64,000 bases of DNA, from positions 2,170,001 through 2,234,000 of the forward strand of contig NZ_JAVDYG010000001.1 in the NCBI RefSeq assembly GCF_031458325.1. The letters are read 5' to 3'. The notes under the pieces were generated by a model. That model was not told the DNA's origin and did no database searches. It worked only from the letters and a program-made list of their open reading frames with translations. Origin of the DNA: Nocardioides marmoribigeumensis (GTDB lineage: Bacteria; Actinomycetota; Actinomycetes; Propionibacteriales; Nocardioidaceae). Made by a program: the position numbers and the translations under genes. Shown in pieces: positions 41,511 through 50,531 of this stretch (position 1 is the first letter of the stretch; every line of letters begins with the position of its first letter).

Positions 41511-41939
41511 GTGCCCCCGACCGACCTCGCCACCACGCTGCGGGGGGCCTCCCTGCGCGTGACCCGACCCCGGCTGGCGGTCCTCTCGGCGGTCCACGCC
41601 CACCCCCACCTCGACACCGAGGCCCTGATCCGCCTCGTGCGCGCCGAGGTCCCGACGGTCTCCCACCAGGCGGTGTACGACGTCCTGCGCGTCCTCACCG
41701 ACTCGGGACTCGTCCGGCGCTTCCAGCCGGCCGGGGCCAACGCCCGCTACGAGGCTCGCGTGGGGGACAACCACCACCACGTGGTGTGCCGCACCTGCGG
41801 CGCCATCGCCGACGTCGACTGCGCCGTCGGCCACGCACCCTGCCTGACCGCCTCCGACGACCACGGCTTCACCGTCGACGAGGCGGAGGTCGTGTGGTGG
41901 GGCACCTGCCCCACCTGCGCGCCCGCCCCGACCGCCTGA
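41511..41939 (+). CDS. furA: Fur-family peroxide/metal regulator (FurA)
   Basis: The 142-residue protein has the Fur winged helix (LRVTRPRLAVLSAVHAHPHLDTEALI...TVSHQAVYDVLRVLTDSGLVRRFQ), the His-rich metal site DNHHHVVCRTC and a second Cys pair CPTCAP. Two CxxC motifs suggest a structural zinc site. It is immediately upstream of katG in the same direction, the standard FurA-KatG arrangement in which FurA represses katG and releases on peroxide. AGGA lies just before the GTG start at 41511. Confidence 0.93.
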   Translation: MPPTDLATTLRGASLRVTRPRLAVLSAVHAHPHLDTEALIRLVRAEVPTVSHQAVYDVLRVLTDSGLVRRFQPAGANARYEARVGDNHHHVVCRTCGAIADVDCAVGHAPCLTASDDHGFTVDEAEVVWWGTCPTCAPAPTA

Positions 41940-41987
41940 CCGCACCACCCGACGTACCCCCCCGAAGAGATCTGCGAAAGGAACGAC

Positions 41988-44249
41988 ATGAGCGACAGTC
42001 CCGAGACCGCCAGCCCGCAGGGCGTCGACCGCAAGGCCGAGGAGGGCTGCCCCGTCATGCACGACTCGTCGACGTCCCAGGGCAGCGAGAGCGAGAACCC
42101 GGTCCTCGACTCGCCCACCCCTGACACCAACCACCGGCCCCGCACCGTGCAGGACTGGTGGCCCGACTCCCTCGACCTCTCGCCGCTGAAGATCCACTCC
42201 GAGAAGGCCGACCCGATGGGCCCCGGCTTCAGCTATGCCGAGGCCTTCGCCGATCTCGACGTCGAGGCCGTCAAGCGTGACGTGGTCGAGGTCCTCCGCA
42301 CCTCGCAGGACTGGTGGCCCGCCGACTTCGGCCACTACGGCGGCCTGATGGTCCGCCTGTCGTGGCACGCGGCCGGCACCTACCGCATCTACGACGGCCG
42401 CGGCGGCGCCGGCGACGGCAGCCAGCGCTTCGCCCCGCTCAACAGCTGGCCCGACAACGCCAACCTCGACAAGGCCCGGCGCCTGCTGTGGCCGGTCAAG
42501 CAGAAGCACGGCCAGAAGATCTCCTGGGCCGACCTGCTCGTCCTCGCCGGCACCGTCGCGATCGAGGACATGGGCCTGCCGACCTTCGGCTTCGCCTTCG
42601 GTCGCGAGGACATCTGGGAGCCCGAGGAGATCTACTGGGGTCCCGAGGACGCCTGGCTGGGCGACGAGCGCTACGCCGACGAGCGGCAGCTCGACGAGGT
42701 CCTCGGCGCGGTCCAGATGGGCCTGATCTACGTCAACCCCGAGGGCCCCAACGGCAACCCCGACCCGCTGGCCTCGGCCAAGGACATCCGCGAGACCTTC
42801 GCGCGGATGGCGATGAACGACTACGAGACCGTCGCCCTCATCGCCGGCGGCCACACCTTCGGCAAGACCCACGGCGCCGGTGACGCGGACCTCGTCGGCC
42901 CGGAGCCGGAGGCCGCCCCGCTGGAGCAGCAGGGCCTCGGCTGGCTCTCCTCCCACGGGTCGGGCAAGGGCAAGGACGCGATCACCTCGGGCCTCGAGGT
43001 CACCTGGACCCGCACCCCGGTGCAGTGGAGCCACGACTACTTCGAGCTCCTCTTCAAGCACGAGTGGGAGCTCGAGAAGAGCCCGGCCGGCGCCCACCAG
43101 TGGGTCGCCAAGGACGCCGAGGCGGTCATCCCCGGCCCGACCGAGGACTCGCCCAAGCGCAAGCCGACCATGCTCACCAGCGACCTCGCGCTCCGCTTCG
43201 ACCCGGAGTACGAGAAGGTCTCCCGCCACTTCCTGGAGAACCCCGAGGAGTTCGCCGAGGCCTTCGCCAAGGCCTGGTACAAGCTGCTCCACCGCGACAT
43301 GGGTCCCGTGTCGCGCTACCTCGGCCCCTGGGTCGCGGAGCCGCAGCTGTGGCAGGACCCGGTCCCGGACCACGAGGGCCCGCTGGTCTCCGACGACGAC
43401 GTCGCCACCCTCAAGGCCAAGGTGCTCGACTCGGGCCTCTCGGTGGCCGACCTGGTCACCGCTGCCTGGGCGTCGGCCTCGACCTTCCGTCACACCGACA
43501 AGCGCGGTGGCGCCAACGGCGCCCGGATCCGCCTCGAGCCGCAGCGCGGCTGGGAGGTCAACGCCGGGGTCGACCGCGTGCTCGACGTGCTCGAGGGCGT
43601 CCAGCAGGAGTTCAACGGCGCCGGCGGTGCCCGGGTCTCCCTGGCCGACCTGATCGTCCTGGCCGGCACGGCCGCGGTCGAGAAGGCCGCCCAGGACGCC
43701 GGGGTCGAGGTCACGGTGCCGTTCCACCCCGGACGCACCGACGCCTCGCTGGAGCAGACCGACGTCGAGTCCTTCGGGGTGCTCGAGCCCCGCGCGGACG
43801 GCTTCCGCAACTACCTGCGGGACGGCGAGAAGCTCCGGCCCGAGACCCTGCTGGTCGACAAGGCCTACATGCTCGGCCTCACCGCCCCGCAGATGACCGT
43901 CCTCGTCGGTGGCCTCCGGTCCCTCGGCGTGACGGCCCCGGGCAGCAGCCACGGCGTGCTCACGGACAAGGTCGGGGTGCTCTCCAACGACTTCTTCGTC
44001 AACCTGCTGTCCCCGGGCACGCAGTGGAAGGCCTCGGAGTCCGACGAGAACGTCTACGACATCAAGGACGTCGCCTCGGGCGAGACCCGGTTCACCGCCA
44101 CGGCGGCGGACCTCATCTTCGGCTCCAACTCGCAGCTGCGGGCGCTGGCCGAGGTCTACGCCAGTGACGACGCCAAGGAGAAGCTGGTCTCCGACTTCGT
44201 CGCCGCGTGGACCCAGGTGATGGACGCCGACCGGTTCGACCTGCGCTGA
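41988..44249 (+). CDS. katG: Catalase-peroxidase KatG
   Basis: The 753-residue bifunctional heme enzyme removes hydrogen peroxide. Distal residues Arg123, Trp126 and His127 lie in [11 protein letters not shown]. The proximal His is in [13 protein letters not shown]. The Met-Tyr-Trp crosslink residues are available in [12 protein letters not shown] and [13 protein letters not shown]. The C-terminal non-heme half ends [43 protein letters not shown] as usual. The length is normal. GAAAGGAACGAC precedes the ATG. It forms an operon with furA, 48 bases upstream, and is followed by a strong terminator. Confidence 0.98.
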   Translation: MSDSPETASPQGVDRKAEEGCPVMHDSSTSQGSESENPVLDSPTPDTNHRPRTVQDWWPDSLDLSPLKIHSEKADPMGPGFSYAEAFADLDVEAVKRDVVEVLRTSQDWWPADFGHYGGLMVRLSWHAAGTYRIYDGRGGAGDGSQRFAPLNSWPDNANLDKARRLLWPVKQKHGQKISWADLLVLAGTVAIEDMGLPTFGFAFGREDIWEPEEIYWGPEDAWLGDERYADERQLDEVLGAVQMGLIYVNPEGPNGNPDPLASAKDIRETFARMAMNDYETVALIAGGHTFGKTHGAGDADLVGPEPEAAPLEQQGLGWLSSHGSGKGKDAITSGLEVTWTRTPVQWSHDYFELLFKHEWELEKSPAGAHQWVAKDAEAVIPGPTEDSPKRKPTMLTSDLALRFDPEYEKVSRHFLENPEEFAEAFAKAWYKLLHRDMGPVSRYLGPWVAEPQLWQDPVPDHEGPLVSDDDVATLKAKVLDSGLSVADLVTAAWASASTFRHTDKRGGANGARIRLEPQRGWEVNAGVDRVLDVLEGVQQEFNGAGGARVSLADLIVLAGTAAVEKAAQDAGVEVTVPFHPGRTDASLEQTDVESFGVLEPRADGFRNYLRDGEKLRPETLLVDKAYMLGLTAPQMTVLVGGLRSLGVTAPGSSHGVLTDKVGVLSNDFFVNLLSPGTQWKASESDENVYDIKDVASGETRFTATAADLIFGSNSQLRALAEVYASDDAKEKLVSDFVAAWTQVMDADRFDLR

Positions 44250-44266
44250 CCCAGCGCCGGCGTACG

Positions 44267-44312
44267 ACGCGAGCCCGGTCCCCTCTCGTTGCGAGGGGGA
44301 CCGGGCTCGCGT
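44267..44312. terminator. Bidirectional hairpin terminator after katG
   Basis: A long GC-rich stem joins ACGCGAGCCCGGTCCCC... (from 44267) with ...GGGGGACCGGGCTCGCGT (to 44312), with a TT loop at about 44289. It lies between the convergent katG and MFS genes. One unpaired base interrupts the stem. Confidence 0.9.
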
Positions 44313-44315
44313 GCG

Positions 44316-45839
44316 TCAGCCCGGCTGGGCCGCCGGCCGTGCCTGCGCCGGGGCCACGGTCTGGTGGCCCGGCCGCTCGAAGAACATGACGGCGACGAAG
44401 CCCACGACGAACGCCGCCGGGACCAGCCAGGAGGCCTCGGCCATCGCGGTCGAGAACCGGTCGATCACCTGCGGCGGGAGCCCGCCACCGGGCGACTCGC
44501 CCTGCGTGGCCGGGTCGAAGACGAGGCCCTGGGCGGCGAGCCGCGAGTCGATGAGCACGGCGACCGCGGCGGAGCCGAGCACCGAGGCCACCTGGCGGGT
44601 CGCGTTGTAGACCCCGGCCCCGGCGCCGGCCTGGTGCATCGCCAGGTTGCGGGTCGCGGTCGCGCTGTTGGGCGCCCACACCAGGGCGTTGCCGACGCCG
44701 AACACCGTCATCGGCGCGATGATCGTCCAGACCGACGACCCCGGCGTCATCTGGTGCAGCACGACCACCATCGACAGCGCCAGCAGCGCGAAGCCGGCCC
44801 CGACCAGCCGGCGCGGGTGGACGCTGTCGGTCCAGCGGCCGACGACCGGGGCGAGCACCATCGTGGTGACCGCCATCGGCGTGAACAGCAGCGCCGCCTC
44901 GGTCGGGCTGTAGCCCCGGACGAGCTGGGCCCAGAGCATCAGCGGGAAACCGAAGGCGGTCACGGCGAACCCCATGCAGGAGATCGCGACGTTGGCCAGC
45001 GAGAAGTTGCGGTCGGCGAAGAGGTTCATCGGGAGCAGCGGCTCCTCGGTGTTGCGGCGCTGCTGCCAGACGAACCCGGCCAGGACGACGACGCCGGCGA
45101 CGATGAGCAGCGGCACCGACACGAACCCGGTGATCCGGCCCCAGTCGTACTGGTGGCCCTCCTGGATGCCGAAGACGAGCAGGAACATCGCGACCCCGCT
45201 CAGGGCCACGCCGAGCCAGTCGAAGCGGTGGGGGTGGGTCGGCAGCAGCGGGACCAGGCGCCAGGCCAGGACGAAGCCGACGACGCCGACCGGCACGTTG
45301 ATGAAGAAGATCCACTCCCAGCCGAGGGAGTCGACCAGCACGCCGCCGAGGATCGGGCCGACGAGCATCGCGAGCCCTGCGGTCGCGCCCCACATCGCCA
45401 TCGCCTTGCCGCGGCTCTCGGCCGGGAAGATGCGGGTGATCGTCGCCATCGTCTGGGGCGTCATCAGCGCGCCGCCGATGCCCTGGAAGGCGCGGGCCAC
45501 GATCAGGGTCTCGACCGAGTGGGTCAGGCCGCACCACAGCGAGGACAGGGTGAAGACCGCGAGGCCGGCGAGGTAGACCCACTTCTGCCCGAAGCGGTCA
45601 CCGAGCCGGCCGGTGATGAGCAGGGGCACGGCGTAGGCGAGGAGGTAGGCGCTGGTCACCCAGACCACGGAGTTCACCTCGGCCTGGAGGTCCTCGATGA
45701 TCGCGGGCGTCGCGACGGACACGATCGTGGTGTCGACCAGGATCATGAAGAACCCGAGACAGAGGGCGGCGAGGGCCGCCCACGGGTTGTAGCCGGCGGC
45801 CGGGCCTGCCGGGGACGTGCGGGGCTGGGTCTGCGTCAC
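44316..45839 (-). CDS. MFS drug transporter, EmrB/QacA (DHA2) family
   Basis: The 507-residue exporter of about 14 helices carries the DHA2 motifs: LVDTTIVSVATPAI in helix 1, GRLGDRFGQKWVY in loop 2-3, ARAFQGIGGALMTPQ in helix 4 and GPILGGVLVDSLGWEWIFFINVPVG in helix 5. It is a proton-driven efflux pump; the drug is unknown. A GTG at 45839 is preceded by a leaderless box TAACCT that overlaps the stop of the upstream TetR gene, so it may be transcribed both from its own promoter and with tetR. Confidence 0.93.
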   Translation of the reverse strand: MTQTQPRTSPAGPAAGYNPWAALAALCLGFFMILVDTTIVSVATPAIIEDLQAEVNSVVWVTSAYLLAYAVPLLITGRLGDRFGQKWVYLAGLAVFTLSSLWCGLTHSVETLIVARAFQGIGGALMTPQTMATITRIFPAESRGKAMAMWGATAGLAMLVGPILGGVLVDSLGWEWIFFINVPVGVVGFVLAWRLVPLLPTHPHRFDWLGVALSGVAMFLLVFGIQEGHQYDWGRITGFVSVPLLIVAGVVVLAGFVWQQRRNTEEPLLPMNLFADRNFSLANVAISCMGFAVTAFGFPLMLWAQLVRGYSPTEAALLFTPMAVTTMVLAPVVGRWTDSVHPRRLVGAGFALLALSMVVVLHQMTPGSSVWTIIAPMTVFGVGNALVWAPNSATATRNLAMHQAGAGAGVYNATRQVASVLGSAAVAVLIDSRLAAQGLVFDPATQGESPGGGLPPQVIDRFSTAMAEASWLVPAAFVVGFVAVMFFERPGHQTVAPAQARPAAQPG

Positions 45840-45851
45840 CCCACCAGGTTA
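45840..45851 (-). promoter_or_regulatory. Leaderless promoter of the MFS gene
   Basis: TAACCT on the minus strand (45846-45851) lies six bases before the GTG of the transporter and includes the TAA stop of the upstream TetR gene. Confidence 0.45.
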
Positions 45852-46469
45852 GGTCTCGACACCGACGATCCGGTCGACGAGGAACAGCAAGGTGTCCCGC
45901 AGGAGCCGGTGGGCCTGCTCGCGGGTCAGCGCCCCGCGCCGGGCCCACTCGCGGGCGGTCGCCTTGGCGAGCCCGCCGTAGGCCCGGACCTGGGCGCGCG
46001 AGAGCTCGTCCTCGGCATCGAGCCCGACCAGCTGCAGGACCCGGCGCGCGGCCAGGTCGTCGGCCTGGTCGAGGATCGCGGCGACCTCGAGGTCGTCGGC
46101 CACGCCCTCGGTGCCGAAGACCGCGTAGTTGGAGGCCGCCGGCAGCGCGACCGAGTCCAGGAACCACCGGACCGCGATGTCCACCCGGTCGGGGAGGGCC
46201 TCGGGCAGGTCCTCGGGCACGACGTCGGGGGCGGGCACCAGCAGCCACCGGCGTACGACGGCGAGGTAGAGCCCGCGCTTGTCGACGAAGTAGTGGTTGA
46301 GCAGCCCTCGGGCGATCCCGGCCTCCCGCGCCACCTCGACGGTGGAGACCTGGGTCCACGGGCGCTGCTCGAACAGCCGGGCGGCGGCGGTGATGATCTC
46401 CTCGCGGCGGGCGTCCGGGGCCATGCGGCGCGCTCGAGGCACCGTGGCCCGGGCGGGCTGGCTCGTCAC
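45849..46469 (-). CDS. TetR-family regulator of the MFS / DUF2236 locus
   Basis: The 206-residue protein has the TetR helix-turn-helix (EEIITAAARLFEQRPWTQVSTVEVAREAGIARGLLNHYFVDKRGLYLAVV) and a helical ligand domain. The GTG start at 46469 is chosen because it gives a normal-length N-terminus and lies 34 bases from the operator palindrome. ATGs farther in would cut into the HTH-adjacent region. It most likely represses the MFS pump next to it and the divergent DUF2236 gene. Confidence 0.9.
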   Translation of the reverse strand: MTSQPARATVPRARRMAPDARREEIITAAARLFEQRPWTQVSTVEVAREAGIARGLLNHYFVDKRGLYLAVVRRWLLVPAPDVVPEDLPEALPDRVDIAVRWFLDSVALPAASNYAVFGTEGVADDLEVAAILDQADDLAARRVLQLVGLDAEDELSRAQVRAYGGLAKATAREWARRGALTREQAHRLLRDTLLFLVDRIVGVET

Positions 46470-46503
46470 GCGACCCAGTCTGTCACGTGGGTCACCGCCG
46501 TCC

Positions 46504-46534
46504 GCCCTCTGTTGGCAACCTGCCAACAGAGGGC
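46504..46534. promoter_or_regulatory. Perfect 14+14 bp operator palindrome
   Basis: GCCCTCTGTTGGCA (46504-46517) and TGCCAACAGAGGGC (46521-46534) are perfect inverted copies separated by ACC. The core TTGGCAnnnTGCCAA is of the size and symmetry bound by TetR dimers. It lies between the divergent TetR and DUF2236 starts and directly abuts the TAGCAT -10 box (46535-46540) of the latter. Confidence 0.8.
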
Positions 46535-46548
46535 TAGCATCTGCGCCC

Positions 46549-47424
46549 ATGTCACCGGCGCCCCCGACCTCGACCTCCCGACGCCGTGCCCCGCGGTCCC
46601 GCGACGTGCCCGTGCCGCCCGGTTTCGAGATGCGGCGCCACATGTCGGGCCTCGGGTCGCAGCTGGCCGGCAACGCCAACGTCGTCATGCAGCTGAGCCG
46701 GCCCGAGGTCGGCTACGGCGTGATGAACAGCCGCGTGCACAGCGGCTCGGCGCTGCGCCACCCGGTCAAGCGGGCCCGCACGACCTTCACCTACCTCGCC
46801 GTCTCGATGCTCGGCACCGACGAGGAGCGGGCGATCTTCCGCCGGGCGGTCAACGGCCAGCACGCCCAGGTCACCTCCACGCCCGAGGAGCCGGTCTCCT
46901 ACCGCGCGACGGACCCCGAGCTGCAGCGGTGGGTCGCTGCGTGCCTCTACGCGGGGACGCGCGACATCGCCGTACGCCTGCACGGGCCGCTGGACCCCGA
47001 CGAGGCCGACGCGCTCTACGCCCACTGCGCCCGCTACGGCACCACGCTGCAGATGCCGGCCGAGGCGTGGCCGGAGGACCGGGCGGCCTTCGAGACCTAC
47101 TGGGCCGAGTCGCTCGGGAAGATCCACGTCGACGACGCGGTCAGGGCCTATCTCGTGCGCCTGCTGACGATGGGCGCCACCAACCCGGTGGGCCGTCTCG
47201 TGGTCGGCTCGCAGCTGTTCGCCACCCGCGGGTTCCTCCCGCACGAGTTCCGCCGGGCGATGGGGCTGCCGTGGTCCTCCGACGACGAGCGCCGCTTCGA
47301 GCGGCTCGTCCGGCGTGCGGGGCGGCTCGAGCGGCTGCTGCCGCTGTCCTTCCGCGCGCTGCCCTTCGACCTCCTGCTGGCCGACCTGCGGTGGCGGCAC
47401 CGCACGGGTCGGCCGCTGGTCTGA
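46549..47424 (+). CDS. DUF2236/MpaB-family oxygenase-like protein
   Basis: The 291-residue protein belongs to the DUF2236 family, which includes MpaB, an oxygenase of mycophenolic-acid biosynthesis, and the rubber oxygenase Lcp. Typical features are HPVKRARTTFTYLAVSMLGTDEERAIFRRAVNGQH, YRATDPELQRWVAACLYAGTRD and PFDLLLADLRWRHRTGRPLV. The conserved His residues (HPVKR, VNGQHAQV) are compatible with a heme site as in Lcp, which is an inference. ATG 46549 lies eight bases after a TAGCAT box. It is divergent from TetR and shares its operator. Confidence 0.87.
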   Translation: MSPAPPTSTSRRRAPRSRDVPVPPGFEMRRHMSGLGSQLAGNANVVMQLSRPEVGYGVMNSRVHSGSALRHPVKRARTTFTYLAVSMLGTDEERAIFRRAVNGQHAQVTSTPEEPVSYRATDPELQRWVAACLYAGTRDIAVRLHGPLDPDEADALYAHCARYGTTLQMPAEAWPEDRAAFETYWAESLGKIHVDDAVRAYLVRLLTMGATNPVGRLVVGSQLFATRGFLPHEFRRAMGLPWSSDDERRFERLVRRAGRLERLLPLSFRALPFDLLLADLRWRHRTGRPLV

Positions 47425-47527
47425 GCCGGGACGGGCTCAAACCTGATCGAACGTAACTTTTCAGTCTCGTTGGCGTTGTGCCAGCGCAGGTGACCGTCAT
47501 CACAGCACGCCAGGATCGGGAGATCGC
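47425..47527 (+). promoter_or_regulatory. Leader region of the mce operon
   Basis: This 103-base gap precedes the ten-gene mce operon. It contains an AT-rich stretch (GAACGTAACTTTTCAG at about 47450-47465) likely to hold the promoter, and TGGCGTTGTGCCA nearby as a short inverted repeat. No clear -10/-35 pair is assigned. Confidence 0.35.
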
Positions 47528-48325
47528 ATGACACAGGCCGTGGGTGCACCGGCGCGCGTGTCGCTGCGCCGCCCGCTCGTGCCCGTGGGCAGGCTGTTCG
47601 CCTTCGGCCTCGAGGTGCTGCGCGCGATGTTCCAGCGGCCGTTCCAGTGGCGCGAGCTCAGCGACCAGGCGTGGTTCGTCACCCGCGTCTCGCTGCTGCC
47701 GGCGATGGCGATCACGATCCCGTTCGGCGCCGTCCTCAGCCTCCAGATCGGGTCGCTGTTCCGTCAGCTCGGCGCGACCTCGTTCACCGGCGCCGCCGCG
47801 GTCACCGGCATCGTCCAGCAGGCCGCGCCCGTGGCCACCGTGGTCATCGTGGCCGGTGCCGCCGGCACCGCCGTGGCCGCCGACCTCGGCTCGCGCAAGA
47901 TCCGCGAGGAGCTCGACGCGCTCGAGGTGCTCGGCATCTCCCCGCTCCAGCGCCTGGTCGTCCCGCGGGTCATCGCGATGGCCGTCGTCGCGGTCCTGCT
48001 CAACGGCGTCGCCACCGCGGTCGGCACCGGCGGCGCCTACGCCTTCAACGTGATGGTCCAGGGCGGCTCGCCCGGCGCCTACGTCCACGCCTTCACCGCG
48101 CTGGCCCAGCTGCCCGACCTGTGGGTCGGCGAGCTCAAGGCCCTCGTCTTCGGCCTCATCGCCGGCATCGTCGCGGCCTACCAGGGGATCAACGCCAAGG
48201 GCGGACCGCAGGGCGTCGGCGACGGCGTCAACCAGTCCGTCGTCGTCTCCTTCGTCCTGCTGTTCGTCGCCAACCTGCTCATCACCGCGGTCTACTTCCA
48301 GATCGTCCCGCCGAAGGGGCTCTGA
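47528..48325 (+). CDS. yrbEA: Mce ABC-type importer permease YrbEA
   Basis: The 265-residue MlaE-like permease has about five membrane helices and the signature PFQWRELSDQAWFVTRVSLLPAMAITIPFGAVLSLQIGSLF. The EAA-like ATPase contact is REELDALEVLGISPLQRLVVPRVIA. It forms the membrane channel of the Mce lipid importer with YrbEB, powered by an MceG ATPase not in this window. It is the first gene of the mce operon. Confidence 0.95.
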   Translation: MTQAVGAPARVSLRRPLVPVGRLFAFGLEVLRAMFQRPFQWRELSDQAWFVTRVSLLPAMAITIPFGAVLSLQIGSLFRQLGATSFTGAAAVTGIVQQAAPVATVVIVAGAAGTAVAADLGSRKIREELDALEVLGISPLQRLVVPRVIAMAVVAVLLNGVATAVGTGGAYAFNVMVQGGSPGAYVHAFTALAQLPDLWVGELKALVFGLIAGIVAAYQGINAKGGPQGVGDGVNQSVVVSFVLLFVANLLITAVYFQIVPPKGL

Positions 48326-48328
48326 GCG

Positions 48329-49171
48329 ATGGCCACCATGGGGACGAGCGCGCCCGCCCGGGCCTGGCGGTCGGCGTACTCCGGCCTGTCCGACCTGGGC
48401 GACCAGGTCGCGTTCTACGCCCGCAGCATCGCCGGCACCCCCGTCGCCCTCACGCGCTACCGCAAGGAGGTCCTGCGCCTGCTGGCGGAGGTGAGCCTGG
48501 GCCGCGGAGCGCTCGTGCTGGTCGCCGGCACCCTCGGCATCATCGTGTTCGAGGTCCTCGCGGTCGGCTCGGTGGTCGGCCTGGTCGGCTACCAGGGTCT
48601 GCGCCAGGTCGGCATCCAGCCCTACGTCGGCTTCCTGTCGGCCTACTTCAACACCCGCGAGGTCGCGCCCCTCGTGGCCGCCAACGCGCTGGTCGCCACC
48701 GTCGGGGCCGGCTTCACCGCCCAGCTCGGCGCGATGCGGATCAGCGAGGAGATCGACGCCGTCGAGGTGATGGCGATCCACTCGATCCACTACCTCGTCA
48801 GCACGCGCATCGTCGCGGCCTTCATCGCGATCGTCCCGCTGTTCCTCGTCGGCCTGATCGGCACCTACGCCGCGACCGAAGCCGTCTCGATCCACTACTA
48901 CGGCCTGACCAGCGGCACCTACGACCACTACTTCACGCTGTTCCTGCCGCCGATCGACATCCTCTATGCCTTCGGCAAGGTGCTCGTCTTCGCGGTGATC
49001 CTGACGTTGGTCTGCTGCTTCTACGGCTACACCGCGTCGGGCGGCCCGGCCGGGGTGGGCGTCGCGGTGGGCCGCGCGGTGCGCATGGCGACGGTGCTCA
49101 TCGTCGTCTCCGACTTCTTCCTCAGCCTGGCCCTGTGGGGCTCCACCACGACCGTGCGGATCGCGGGGTAG
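48329..49171 (+). CDS. yrbEB: Mce ABC-type importer permease YrbEB
   Basis: The 280-residue MlaE-family permease pairs with YrbEA. RISEEIDAVEVMAIHSIHYLVSTRIVAAFIA is the ATPase-contact loop, and GLVGYQGLRQVGIQPYVGFLSAYFNTREVAPLVAANALV lies in the core. It starts three bases after the yrbEA stop and ends four bases before mceA. Confidence 0.95.
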   Translation: MATMGTSAPARAWRSAYSGLSDLGDQVAFYARSIAGTPVALTRYRKEVLRLLAEVSLGRGALVLVAGTLGIIVFEVLAVGSVVGLVGYQGLRQVGIQPYVGFLSAYFNTREVAPLVAANALVATVGAGFTAQLGAMRISEEIDAVEVMAIHSIHYLVSTRIVAAFIAIVPLFLVGLIGTYAATEAVSIHYYGLTSGTYDHYFTLFLPPIDILYAFGKVLVFAVILTLVCCFYGYTASGGPAGVGVAVGRAVRMATVLIVVSDFFLSLALWGSTTTVRIAG

Positions 49172-49175
49172 CGCG

Positions 49176-50531
49176 GTGGCCAGCCTCGCCTCGCACCGCC
49201 GCCCGCTGCTCGGCCTCACCTACCTGGTGACCGTCGTGCTGCTGATGGCCACCAGCGTCGCGGCCTACGACAAGGCGCTGCCCTGGCAGCGCACCGCGTC
49301 GGTCTCGCTGCGCACCACCCAGGCCGGGCTGGGGCTCAACCAGCAGTCCGACGTGAAGTACCAGGGCCTCCTCGTCGGCGAGGTCCGCTCGATCGAGAGC
49401 GACGGCACCGCCTCGACGGTCCGCCTCGCGCTCGACCGCGACCTGGTCGGCACCATCCCCGCCGACGTCGACGCGATGATCGTGCCCAAGACGCTGTTCG
49501 GCGAGAAGTTCGTCGACCTCCGGCGCCCGGCGGACCGGCCGACCGACCGGCACCTCGCCGACGGCGACACGATCGAGCAGTCGCAGACCTCCGTCGAGCT
49601 CGGCGAGATCTTCGACCGTCTCGTGCCCGTGCTCGAGACCCTGCAGCCCGCGCGGCTCTCGGCGGTGCTCTCCTCGCTGGCCGACGCCCTCGACGGCCGC
49701 GGCGCCGACATCGCGCGCAGCCTGCGCACGACGCGCACCCTGCTGCGACAGCTCTCCCCGGCGTACGGCGACCTGGTGGCCGACTTCCGCGACCTGGCCA
49801 CGACCGCCGACGTCTACGCCGACGCCGCGCCCGACCTGATCCGCACCTTCTCCGACGCGGCCGCGATCGCCCGCGACAACCTGGTCCCGCACGAGCAGGA
49901 CCTCGCCGCCCTGCTGCGCTCGGCGACCGGCACCTCGCGGGTCACCGAGGAGGTGCTGCGCACCAACCGCGACCGGCTGGTCGCCCTCTCCGGGCGGTCG
50001 CGGCCGGTGCTGAGGGTGCTGCGGACCTATGCCCGCGAGGTGCCCTGCATCCTGAGGACGCTCGAGGCCGGCAACCGCCTGGCCAACCTGGCCGCCGGGG
50101 TGCGCCAGCCCTACATCGGGCTGAGCGTCGACATGGTCGTGGACCGCGACGGTTACGACTATCCGAAGGACCTCCCCTCCAACCCGCGGGCGGAGGCCAA
50201 CGACGAGAACCTCCCGCGCGGCGTCCCGAGCTGGGCCCCGCACTGCCCGCGCCTGCCGCAGCGGGTGCTCGATCTCCCCGAGTCGCCGCTGCCCTACTCC
50301 CAGGACCCCTACGGCCAGACCTTCCGCGCCCCCAGCGCGTCGGGCGGCTCCGCCTCCCCGTCCCGTACGACGGGTGGTCGCGCCGACGCCGCCACCGTGC
50401 GCAGCGCGCGGGAGGCCCTGGCCCGGGCGATCGCGGCCGAGCAGCTGGGCGTCCCGGCCCGGAGGCTCCCGCCCTACGCCGAGCTGCTGATGATGCCGCT
50501 GCTGGCCGACGGGCAGGTGAGGCTGCCATGA
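49176..50531 (+). CDS. mceA: Mce protein A
   Basis: The 451-residue protein has an N-terminal membrane anchor (GLTYLVTVVLLMATSVAAYDKALPW), then an MCE/MlaD domain (QQSDVKYQGLLVGEVRSIESD...FGEKFVDLRRPAD). A long helical region follows (LADALDGRGADIARSLRTTRTLLRQL), with a tail that includes CPRLPQRV. Mce proteins assemble as a hetero-hexameric tube that carries lipids or sterols across the envelope. The start is GTG. The stop overlaps mceB (ATGA). Confidence 0.93.
   Translation: MASLASHRRPLLGLTYLVTVVLLMATSVAAYDKALPWQRTASVSLRTTQAGLGLNQQSDVKYQGLLVGEVRSIESDGTASTVRLALDRDLVGTIPADVDAMIVPKTLFGEKFVDLRRPADRPTDRHLADGDTIEQSQTSVELGEIFDRLVPVLETLQPARLSAVLSSLADALDGRGADIARSLRTTRTLLRQLSPAYGDLVADFRDLATTADVYADAAPDLIRTFSDAAAIARDNLVPHEQDLAALLRSATGTSRVTEEVLRTNRDRLVALSGRSRPVLRVLRTYAREVPCILRTLEAGNRLANLAAGVRQPYIGLSVDMVVDRDGYDYPKDLPSNPRAEANDENLPRGVPSWAPHCPRLPQRVLDLPESPLPYSQDPYGQTFRAPSASGGSASPSRTTGGRADAATVRSAREALARAIAAEQLGVPARRLPPYAELLMMPLLADGQVRLP

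Noticed and set aside
44289-47456. Very long open frames on the strand opposite the MFS, TetR and neighbouring genes, and similar ones elsewhere (for example 24141-27311)
   Set aside because: They are antisense shadows in high-GC DNA: Arg/Gly/Pro/His-rich, without domains, while the other strand encodes recognised families.
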